From positions 1 to 45,894 of the forward strand of contig JADHQS010000003.1 of NCBI GenBank assembly GCA_016777845.1: 45,894 nucleotides of DNA, in the 5' to 3' direction. Source of the stretch: Candidatus Actinomarina sp. GTDB lineage: Bacteria; Actinomycetota; Acidimicrobiia; Actinomarinales; Actinomarinaceae. The notes beneath the pieces were generated by a model. It saw nothing but the letters and a program-made list of their open reading frames with translations, made no database searches and was not told the origin of the DNA. Position numbers and translations under genes: made by a program. Shown one piece after another: positions 38,287 to 45,894 of the stretch (positions are counted from its first letter, which is position 1; every line of letters begins with the position of its first letter).

Positions 38287-39111
38287 TTAACTTTCTTGCT
38301 TTTCCTTAAGTACTTCTTTCGCAAATAAATCTTGTATAGTGTTTAACAAAGGTGCCTGCTCAAACAACTGATTATCAATCTTTGAGACAAATACTCCGTG
38401 TTTAGCTGTAGACATTACAAAAACTGTATCAACTTTATAAAGTTCGTCTATTGTCACTCTAGAAACAGATACTTGAATCTTGTCTTCCTCACCAAACTTC
38501 AATAAATACTGTCGAGTTATTGAGTCTAAAATTCCCAAATCGAGATCTGGTACATAAACAACTTCATCCTTAATCCAGCCAACACAAAAAGTTGGACCTT
38601 CTAAAACTATGCCTTTATTATTGATGAGCAAGGCATCTGTAAAACCATCTCTAATTGCTTCCCTGGTTTGCTTTATGTTATAAGCATACGAAGTAGATTT
38701 TGAACCAACTATATTTTTACTATCAACTTCATAATCTCCACCAGCATGCCATGGTGCAGGTTGGGATTGCAATGTAAATTCTTCTGGTAAGTTTAATAAT
38801 GGTTGATAAAAAGAATAAATTGTAAAATCGTCATCTGACTCATTTCTCAAGATTAAAACTCTCACATAACCATTTTTATGGTTTGATGCTATTTTTAAAA
38901 TATTGTCTTTGACCAAACTAAAATCTACATTGTCAAATAATTGTTTTTTGCAAGACTGTTTTAACCTGTCTATATGCTTCTGTAAACCAAAAGGATAGTG
39001 GTCGTGAATCTTTAAAGCTTCAAAGACCCCATCTCCTCTCCATACGGCTAAATTTTCAACAGGCAAAGTAAACTCATCTTTTGTAACTTCCAAATCATTT
39101 ATCAAATACAA
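38287..39111 (-). CDS. PLP-dependent aminotransferase class IV (BCAT/PabC-like)
   Basis: WRGDGVFEALKIHDHYPFGLQKHIDRLKQSC, KSTSYAYNIKQTREAIRDGFTDALLINNKGIVLEGPTFCVGWI, GILDSITRQYLL. Confidence 0.88.
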   Translation of the reverse strand: MYLINDLEVTKDEFTLPVENLAVWRGDGVFEALKIHDHYPFGLQKHIDRLKQSCKKQLFDNVDFSLVKDNILKIASNHKNGYVRVLILRNESDDDFTIYSFYQPLLNLPEEFTLQSQPAPWHAGGDYEVDSKNIVGSKSTSYAYNIKQTREAIRDGFTDALLINNKGIVLEGPTFCVGWIKDEVVYVPDLDLGILDSITRQYLLKFGEEDKIQVSVSRVTIDELYKVDTVFVMSTAKHGVFVSKIDNQLFEQAPLLNTIQDLFAKEVLKEKQES

Positions 39112-39116
39112 AACGA

Positions 39117-40823
39117 TTATCCTCTTTCTCGAACATAGGTATTTGTAATTGGCATTCTTCTGTCTTTGCCAAATGCCTTTTCAGTTAATTTTACTCCTGG
39201 TGCAACTTGTTTTCTCTTATACTCGTTTCTATCAACTTTAGACAAGACATCAAATACAACATTCTCATCAATGCCCTTAGAAATAATTTTTTCAGAGGAA
39301 CTATCTTCTTCAATATACATTCTTAAAATTTCATCAAGAAGATCATATTCTGGCAATGAATCCTTATCAAACTGATCTGGTCTTAATTCTGCACTTGGCT
39401 CTTTATCAATTGTATTTTGAGGAATTACGCTTGAAATTGAATTTCTGAAATTTGCCAAGTTATAAACTTCAGTCTTATATAGGTCTTTTAATAGTGCAAA
39501 ACCTCCTGCTAAATCACCATAAAGAGTTGAATAACCTACAGCCATTTCAGACTTATTACCTGTTGAAACAACCATAGCTCCAGTTTGATTGGATAAAGCC
39601 ATTAAAATATTACCCCTTACGCGTGATTGGATATTTTCATCTGTTGTTTGTCCAAGTTCTTCACCAACACTTTCCTTTAAAGTATTTCTAAAAATATTTA
39701 CTATTTCTTCAATTTCTATGACTTTAAATTCTATATCAAGATTTTCTGCAAGCAACTTTGCATCTATAAGAGACTCTTCGGTGTTATATTTGGATGGCAA
39801 CGCTACACCTATTACATTGTCTGAACCAAGAGCATCAACGGCAATAGTTGCCGTCAAAGCAGAGTCTATTCCTCCAGAAAGTCCTATAAGTACTTTTTCA
39901 AAATTATTTTTACTAACGTAATCAAACAACCCTAATTTCAATGCTGAATATAGAGATTCATTTTTTGATAGAAGTAGAGCAGACTGTAAAGGATCTAGCT
40001 CAGATCGTTTTTGTCTAATCTCCAGTAATGACCCTCTTGGTTGTTCTTTTACTTCCAAATCTAGATCAATATAAAATAACTCCTCTTCAAACTGTTGTGC
40101 TTGGTAAAGTATTTCACCTTTTCCATCTACAACAAATGAACCTCCATCAAAAACTAACTCGTCTTGACCGCCAACCATGTTTAAGTAAATAATTGGTACG
40201 CCTAATTTTCTAGCTTGGTTGACAACAAGCTCTTTTCTTAAGTCTGATTTATTTTGATCATAAGGAGAAGCGTTTATGTTAATTATTAAAGACGCACCAT
40301 TCTCTACTTGTTGTAATGACGGACCTTCTTCAATCCATATATCTTCGCAAATGCTTATTCCAATCCCAATGTCTTCATACCAAAATACATTTCCTGGATT
40401 ATTGCCTTTGGCAAAATACCTAGCTTCATCGAATACAGAATAGTTTGGAAGAAAACACTTGTGATAGATTCCTTTTACATCACCGTTTTGGATTATTGCT
40501 GCTGCATTAGCAATGTCTCTTTTTCGTTTGTCTGTATGGTTATCATCCAAGTTTCTGTCAACAAAACCAACAACACCACTTGTTGAGCTAGAAAATTCAG
40601 CTAATTCTTCCAAAACAGCGAAGTTTTTTCCAACAAAACTTTCTCTTAAGAGTAAATCTTCAGGTGGATATCCTGTAAGTGCTAATTCAGGGAAAATCAG
40701 GATATCTACTTCTTTTTCTTCAGCTGCCTCAAAACAATCTAAAATAGTTTGCTTATTTTTTTGTATGGCCCCTACTGGAAATGATTTTTGAGCACCAGCT
40801 ATTCGAATTATTTTTTTATCCAC
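39117..40823 (-). CDS. nadE: Glutamine-dependent NAD+ synthetase (nitrilase + NAD synthase domains)
   Basis: FPELALTGYPPEDLLL, SICEDIWIEEGP, IGLSGGIDSALTATIAVDALG, STGNKSEMAVGYSTLYGDLAGGFALLKDLYKTEVY. Confidence 0.96.
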   Translation of the reverse strand: MDKKIIRIAGAQKSFPVGAIQKNKQTILDCFEAAEEKEVDILIFPELALTGYPPEDLLLRESFVGKNFAVLEELAEFSSSTSGVVGFVDRNLDDNHTDKRKRDIANAAAIIQNGDVKGIYHKCFLPNYSVFDEARYFAKGNNPGNVFWYEDIGIGISICEDIWIEEGPSLQQVENGASLIININASPYDQNKSDLRKELVVNQARKLGVPIIYLNMVGGQDELVFDGGSFVVDGKGEILYQAQQFEEELFYIDLDLEVKEQPRGSLLEIRQKRSELDPLQSALLLSKNESLYSALKLGLFDYVSKNNFEKVLIGLSGGIDSALTATIAVDALGSDNVIGVALPSKYNTEESLIDAKLLAENLDIEFKVIEIEEIVNIFRNTLKESVGEELGQTTDENIQSRVRGNILMALSNQTGAMVVSTGNKSEMAVGYSTLYGDLAGGFALLKDLYKTEVYNLANFRNSISSVIPQNTIDKEPSAELRPDQFDKDSLPEYDLLDEILRMYIEEDSSSEKIISKGIDENVVFDVLSKVDRNEYKRKQVAPGVKLTEKAFGKDRRMPITNTYVRERG

Positions 40824-40849
40824 AATTTAATGATAGATGGGAAACTTGG

Positions 40850-41254
40850 TTATGAAGAAACCTTAATTTCTATATCTTTAGAGTCTTCGATCCAATTTGT
40901 AACCCTCTTTAGAGAGGGCAGTCTGTCTACTATATTTCTTTTTGAATTAATTTTTGCCATTACTTCATGAAGCGATTCCGGGTTTCTTCTTTTTAATTCA
41001 GACACACTTTCAACTCCAGCAGCTTCAAGTAAGTCTGCATAGTCTCTTCCTAAATTTTTAATTTTCATTAGTTCAGCACGTCTAGCCCAGTGCAATAATT
41101 TAGGTGAACTAATACCTGTTTCTTTTGTTAAGAGAGCCCTCCCTGACCTTGAAGAGGCGATTTGTAAAAAAGTTGTTGTTGTTCTGACTCTAGCTCTTCT
41201 TAGCTTTGTTGCTTCGGTATGTGTCATACCATTTATAGAGTCAATTGAATTCAT
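40850..41254 (-). CDS. DUF4332-like helix-hairpin-helix protein
   Basis: ARRAELMKIKNLGRDYADLLEAAGVESVSELKRRNPESLHEVM (HhH-like DUF4332 pattern). Confidence 0.75.
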   Translation of the reverse strand: MNSIDSINGMTHTEATKLRRARVRTTTTFLQIASSRSGRALLTKETGISSPKLLHWARRAELMKIKNLGRDYADLLEAAGVESVSELKRRNPESLHEVMAKINSKRNIVDRLPSLKRVTNWIEDSKDIEIKVSS

Positions 41255-41317
41255 GTTTTAAATTTTACAAAACAAATTACATAAAGAAACGATTTTTTTT
41301 AAGAGTTTTTCCCACTC

Positions 41318-41914
41318 TCAAAAATCTTTTTCTTCGTCATAATCAATAGGTTCTAAAAAATTGAAATTAAGTTTTTTAATTTCAATTTCTGATGAGATAA
41401 GAAAATCAACTAAATCAAAATCTTGGAATACTGATTTTTCTTCATCAATTTCATCGTCTTCAGTTATCAGTTCTAATTTCGTCCAAAACATTCTCGGAAT
41501 TAAAATTGGAAATCCTAGTTTGTATCTGTATTGAGGAACCAAAACCTTATTACCGTCATGGTCATCGTTGTTAAGACCGTCTATAACTTCAACCTCAACC
41601 TCTGGTTGATCCCCAAGGAAAAAAATTATATTATTAATCTCTTTTTGATTTTGATAGAAGAATAAAGCTGTCCTAATTGAAGATGTGATGCCCTCTGACC
41701 AATTTTCATTAATTAAGATATTTGAATTTTTAAAATCTATTTTTTCTGAAATTATTTCATTCTCAGACCCCAGCACAACAGAAGAGTTATCAAAATTAAT
41801 GTTGACTTTATCAATTATTGCTTGCAGTAATGGTTTGTCCCTAACTTCAGCTAACTGTTTAGGAAACCCCATTCTACTTGAGCTACCTGCGGCTAATATT
41901 ACTGCTGCGTTCAA
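41318..41914 (-). CDS. MocA/MobA-like nucleotidyltransferase (molybdenum cofactor cytidylyl/guanylyltransferase family)
   Basis: AAVILAAGSSSRMGFPKQLAEVRDKPLL, NENWSEGITSSIRTAL, FFLGDQPEV, YRYKLGFPILIPRMFW. Confidence 0.82.
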   Translation of the reverse strand: MNAAVILAAGSSSRMGFPKQLAEVRDKPLLQAIIDKVNINFDNSSVVLGSENEIISEKIDFKNSNILINENWSEGITSSIRTALFFYQNQKEINNIIFFLGDQPEVEVEVIDGLNNDDHDGNKVLVPQYRYKLGFPILIPRMFWTKLELITEDDEIDEEKSVFQDFDLVDFLISSEIEIKKLNFNFLEPIDYDEEKDF

Positions 41915-41916
41915 AA

Positions 41917-42534
41917 CTATACTGATCCTAATATTGAACTACCAAAAGTTAGCGCAATGACAACAAGGAAAACTTCAATATTTCTTAATAAGTAAACCTG
42001 CTTTATACCTGAACCAAATGTAATTAGTGCGTAGATTAAAGTTATAAAAACTAATAATGCTTGTACAAGTGGGTTTTGTATAAACAATACAGGAAATACA
42101 AGTAATCCTGGAACGCTTGAAAAGAATGAAATTATGAGTAGATCAACTGGTTTTGGATCTTTTCTAAATAAAAATTTAAGAATCAAAAAACATATTACAA
42201 GGCCAACTACTGTTGTAGCACTGTTTGATACAATTGATGAAATCAATACAGATGTATTCGAGCCTTGCTGAGCAAAAATAACAGATAATTCATCGATCAA
42301 AGACCTAAACATCTGAAACTCTTCTTCCGACATTTCACCCTGAACAAGAACGAGGTTGCTCTCAAGAAATTCAATCATTCCATTAAAAAATCTAAATGCG
42401 CTTAAGGTAGTTAAGGTAACTACTGCTAAATAAATTGCAATTCCTTTTTGCAGTGCACCATTTAGATTAAGAAGCTCATTGTATATATATTTATCAAGAC
42501 GTAAAATTTTTGAGAATATTTGTCTTTCACTCAT
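41917..42534 (-). CDS. Uncharacterised multi-pass membrane protein
   Basis: Full ORF with several hydrophobic segments; ends 2 bp before the mocA-like start. Confidence 0.65.
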   Translation of the reverse strand: MSERQIFSKILRLDKYIYNELLNLNGALQKGIAIYLAVVTLTTLSAFRFFNGMIEFLESNLVLVQGEMSEEEFQMFRSLIDELSVIFAQQGSNTSVLISSIVSNSATTVVGLVICFLILKFLFRKDPKPVDLLIISFFSSVPGLLVFPVLFIQNPLVQALLVFITLIYALITFGSGIKQVYLLRNIEVFLVVIALTFGSSILGSV

Positions 42535-42565
42535 TTTTAATTTTTCCTTATTTAAAATATACCTT

Positions 42566-42883
42566 ATGACTATAACAAAAATTATTTCCTACTTTATAAC
42601 TCTTTCTATGGCTGTAGTAATCTTTTGGGCTCAAGGAGAGGTTGCAATTTTTGACTCACCAATTCTTGATTTACCTTGGGGTGTTGTTTCATTAGTTGAT
42701 CTTTATTCTGGATTTGTTTTATTTAGTCTTTGGATTTTTTACAAAGAGAATATTTTACCAGCTGTTATTTGGACATTTTTTGTCATGACTTTAGGAAGCT
42801 TCACAATTGCTTTATATGTTATTTACAGCATTAATAAGTCTGATGGAAATATTCAGAAATTTTTTATGGGAGACAACTCTTAA
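42566..42883 (+). CDS. Small uncharacterised 3-TM membrane protein (possibly DUF1475-like)
   Basis: MTITKIISYFITLSMAVVIFWAQGEV...LVDLYSGFVLFSLWIFYKE...MTLGSFTIALYVIYSI; start placed at internal Met to avoid overlap with 41917-42534. Confidence 0.6.
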   Translation: MTITKIISYFITLSMAVVIFWAQGEVAIFDSPILDLPWGVVSLVDLYSGFVLFSLWIFYKENILPAVIWTFFVMTLGSFTIALYVIYSINKSDGNIQKFFMGDNS

Positions 42884-45039
42884 TCTTTTTTCAGATTATC
42901 TAACAATATAAGGGACACATCTCGTACTTTAACATTGTCTCCATAACCCAACTCTTTTACACCATCATCCATCATTATGTAACAAAAAGGACACGCAACA
43001 GCAACTTCGTCAGCCCCAGTATCAATAGCTTCTTGTGAACGCTCAATATTTATTTTTTTTCCTGTAGACTCCTCCATCCACATTCTTCCACCACCAGCAC
43101 CACAGCAAAAGCTCTCTGTTCCTTGTCTTTTCATTTCTCTAATCTCAATACCGCCTATAGATCCTACAATCTCACGTGGTGCGGTATAGATATCATTATG
43201 TCTACCAAGATAACATGAGTCATGATAGGTGATTTTATAAGGCTTATCACTAGAGCCAACTTCAATTCTTCCTGACTGAACTAACTCCGTCAAAAGTTGA
43301 CTGTGATGAATTACTTGATAGTTTCCTCCAAGCTGTGGATACTCATTTGCTATTGTGTTAAAGCAGTGTGGGCACTGAGTAATAATTTTTTCTACTTTTA
43401 GATTGTTCATATTCTCAATATTTTGAACAGCTAGTTGTTGAAAAACAAATTCATTACCTGTTCTTCTTGCAGAGTCTCCTGTACAAACTTCTTTTGGTCC
43501 TAGAACAGCAAAAGTAACTCCAGCTCTTTTTAATAACGTTGCTACAGCTTTCGTAACAGGTACATTTCTATCATCAAAAGCCCCCGCACAACCGACCCAA
43601 TACAGATAGTCATATTCTTCATGGTTACTTTCATCTATTACAGGAACATCAAACTCTAGATCTTCAGTCCATTTCAGTCTGTCGTTTTGAGAAGCTCCCC
43701 ATGGATTAGACGAGTTCTCCATCGCAACATATGCCTTACCTAACTCTGCAGGAAAATCTGATTCCATCAATGCAAGATGTCTTCTCATATCAAGTATTTT
43801 GTCTAAAATTTCAATATTCACTGGGCAAATCTCATCACAAGCTTTACAAGAAGTACAAGCCCAGAGTTCTTCAGAAGTAATTCTTTCAAAAACATTGTCA
43901 GAATTTACACGTAAAGGACCCGGCGTTGACACCGTCGCAGGTACTGCAGGTTGACCAGATTCAGACATTACTTGTCCTACTTTTAATATAATTTCTCTAG
44001 GGTCTAAAGACTTACCAGTTTGATTTGCGGGACACACAGATGTACACCTGCCACAAACAGTACATGCATCAAGGTCCATTAACTGCTTCCAGGTAAAGTG
44101 ATCAATAATTTCTGTACCTACATTGTCAATATCATCAGCTTCTAAAAGATTTCCAATAAATTTCATCGCACCTTTAGGTCTTTCCTTTGGTGACATGAAC
44201 ATATTTATTGGTGAAGTAAATATGTGCCTAAGTTTGGACAATGGAATTGCTATTAGAAATACAAAAAAAGAAACAACATGAAGTACCCACGAAATCCTAT
44301 GAAAAAGTTCAGGATTTGTGAGGTTTAAAAATTGACCAGCAGCATAGCCAATAAAGGACCATTTTTCATAATCTGGAAAATTTTCTAATGCGATTCTTCC
44401 AGCTTCCGTAGTTATGCCTGATATTCCAATAAAAATTAATAAAGAAAGAGTTAGATAATCATCGATTGTAGTTTTTGTCTTTATTCTGTATTCAGTTCCA
44501 ATTAAGCGCCTAGCTAAAGCCCAAAAAAGACCTGTTAGATAAGCTATCGTTGCCAGTTCTAATGTGAAAGAGTAAACGATATATGTTGTGCCTTGTAAAA
44601 ATTTTAGCGAAGGAGGCATGAGATGATGGATTTCTAAAGTTACAGTGCCTGCAAACAAACCTAGAAAGCCAATATAAATTAGAGAGTGCATAAGACCAGC
44701 AGCTTTAAACCTAAGAACAGTTCGCATAGTCAAACCATCAAAAAGTTTAAATATCCTTTGAGACAGTTTCACATCTCTTTTTTCTTCTTTGCCTCTAGTC
44801 CAGTTCTTTACTCGAAGAGAAAATAAGTAACCAGAAATATAGATCGTTGTTGCACTTAAAACATAAAATATATATTGGAGGACCTTAGGAATATTCTCAA
44901 ATACTCTTCTTCCTCCAACTATTTCTCCTTCGGGAAATATATAGCTTGCTGCCCATAAAAATAGTGTACCTACTGCTGCACCGGCAGAGAATAGTAATAC
45001 ATAATCATTAGCTTTGTATTTATTTAAAAACTTATTCAT
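42880..45039 (-). CDS. Membrane (Fe-S) oxidoreductase: NarI-like cytochrome b domain + 2x[4Fe-4S] + two CCG domains (HdrD/EtfD-like)
   Basis: CTVCGRCTSVCPANQTGK and CTSCKACDEICPVN ferredoxin motifs; CCG blocks (YWVGCAGAFDDRNVP...CPHCFNTIANEYP; YHDSCYLGRHNDIY...FCCGAGGGRMWMEE...CPFCYIMMDDG); N-terminal TM region. Confidence 0.9.
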   Translation of the reverse strand: MNKFLNKYKANDYVLLFSAGAAVGTLFLWAASYIFPEGEIVGGRRVFENIPKVLQYIFYVLSATTIYISGYLFSLRVKNWTRGKEEKRDVKLSQRIFKLFDGLTMRTVLRFKAAGLMHSLIYIGFLGLFAGTVTLEIHHLMPPSLKFLQGTTYIVYSFTLELATIAYLTGLFWALARRLIGTEYRIKTKTTIDDYLTLSLLIFIGISGITTEAGRIALENFPDYEKWSFIGYAAGQFLNLTNPELFHRISWVLHVVSFFVFLIAIPLSKLRHIFTSPINMFMSPKERPKGAMKFIGNLLEADDIDNVGTEIIDHFTWKQLMDLDACTVCGRCTSVCPANQTGKSLDPREIILKVGQVMSESGQPAVPATVSTPGPLRVNSDNVFERITSEELWACTSCKACDEICPVNIEILDKILDMRRHLALMESDFPAELGKAYVAMENSSNPWGASQNDRLKWTEDLEFDVPVIDESNHEEYDYLYWVGCAGAFDDRNVPVTKAVATLLKRAGVTFAVLGPKEVCTGDSARRTGNEFVFQQLAVQNIENMNNLKVEKIITQCPHCFNTIANEYPQLGGNYQVIHHSQLLTELVQSGRIEVGSSDKPYKITYHDSCYLGRHNDIYTAPREIVGSIGGIEIREMKRQGTESFCCGAGGGRMWMEESTGKKINIERSQEAIDTGADEVAVACPFCYIMMDDGVKELGYGDNVKVRDVSLILLDNLKKD

Positions 45040-45823
45040 TTGTTAATTCTTTTGATATCTCAGTAGACCTTTGAGTTGCTTTGCGAATTGCATTGAGAAT
45101 AATTGTATCAAATGAATCATCATTAAGCGAATTGAGACCTGCTTCGGTAGTTCCACCAGGTGACTTTACTTTATTTACCAAATCTTTAAATGTTTCATCT
45201 TTGTCTACAAGTGCAGGAAGTGCTTTTACAAGTTCTTTAATAATTAACTCAGAATCCTCTAAGCTTAATCCCAGCTCAGTCCCAGAGTTGACAAGCTGAT
45301 TTGAAAGCTCATAAAACCAAGCCGGACCACTGCCTGACAATGCAGTGACAATAGGGAACATAGATTCGTCAACTTCTTTAACAGTTCCTAAATTCTTTAA
45401 AACATTATGGATAAAGTTGAGATAATCTCCTTGGTAATTTGAAGTGAATGGAATAAAACCAGTTTTATCATGAATGAGTAAATTAGGCATAATTCTTAAA
45501 ATATTATTGCCAAAATATTTTTGAATTGTTTTAATTTCAAGACCTGCAACTGGAGTGCAAATTAAAACATCTTTCCCAATTTTATCTTTATTAGTAATAA
45601 AAAATTGATTTATATTTTGAGGTTTAATGCATAAAAGTAAAACTCCATCATTAATAGCAGTTAAATATTCTTCAGGGGTTATTGAATAACTCTTTTGCAT
45701 TGACTGCCTTACTACATTTGAGTCCTCATATAAGTAAATATTTGTATCTAAATCATTTAAACCATTCAGAAAAGCTGATCCTAGATTTCCTAATCCAACT
45801 ATGTGAATATCTATTTTTTTCAT
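45032..45823 (-). CDS. proC: Pyrroline-5-carboxylate reductase
   Basis: IHIVGLGNLGSAFLNGL, LRIMPNLLIHDKTGF, TALSGSGPAWFYEL, VKSPGGTTEAGLNSL. Confidence 0.93.
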   Translation of the reverse strand: MKKIDIHIVGLGNLGSAFLNGLNDLDTNIYLYEDSNVVRQSMQKSYSITPEEYLTAINDGVLLLCIKPQNINQFFITNKDKIGKDVLICTPVAGLEIKTIQKYFGNNILRIMPNLLIHDKTGFIPFTSNYQGDYLNFIHNVLKNLGTVKEVDESMFPIVTALSGSGPAWFYELSNQLVNSGTELGLSLEDSELIIKELVKALPALVDKDETFKDLVNKVKSPGGTTEAGLNSLNDDSFDTIILNAIRKATQRSTEISKELTNE

Positions 45824-45894
45824 TCTTCAATAATATCAGGTATATCAGAAGAATTTAAATAATGGCATTTATTAAATAATTTAAAAATATTTTT

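Noticed and set aside
41298-41325. Inverted repeat GAGAGT...ACTCTT after the mocA-like gene as a terminator
   Set aside because: Short stem and no U-tract on the transcribed (minus) strand; too weak to call.
1-45894. CRISPR arrays, insertion sequences, prophage genes, rRNA operons
   Set aside because: No regularly spaced repeats, transposase/integrase-like ORFs, phage structural genes or rRNA sequence were seen by reading.

Overview
Compact, visually AT-rich bacterial chromosome segment with very little intergenic DNA. Gene content includes an F420-type LLM oxidoreductase, an EtfD-like Fe-S oxidoreductase, caa3-type oxidase genes and a CtaA with a GSGDGCGATWPTC motif. This resembles a streamlined marine actinobacterial (or Chloroflexi-like) lineage, but the taxonomy is inference. 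Most of the window is housekeeping: leuCD, ald, sigma-70, ctaA/ctaB/ctaCDEF/ctaG, lgt, hflX, gnd, pepN-like, aceA, nadE, proC, tldD/tldE. The strongest non-obvious signal is a selenocysteine system that the ORF track misses. It has two parts: a tRNA-Sec (UCA anticodon, long variable arm) at 11681-11772, and a selD gene on the minus strand (37247-38275) whose active-site codon is an in-frame UGA (HGSG-U-ACK), followed by a SECIS-like hairpin. Other points worth a second look: a bacterial indoleamine 2,3-dioxygenase overlapping alanine dehydrogenase; a lipoprotein combining a cupredoxin, a NosD-like beta-helix and a PLDc_N-like membrane domain; a Zn-ribbon ORF interrupted by one in-frame TAA; a photolyase of the FeS-BCP family that appears to lack the CxxC cluster ligands; and a diverged GroES-like small protein. 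No CRISPR array, prophage, transposase or rRNA was seen.
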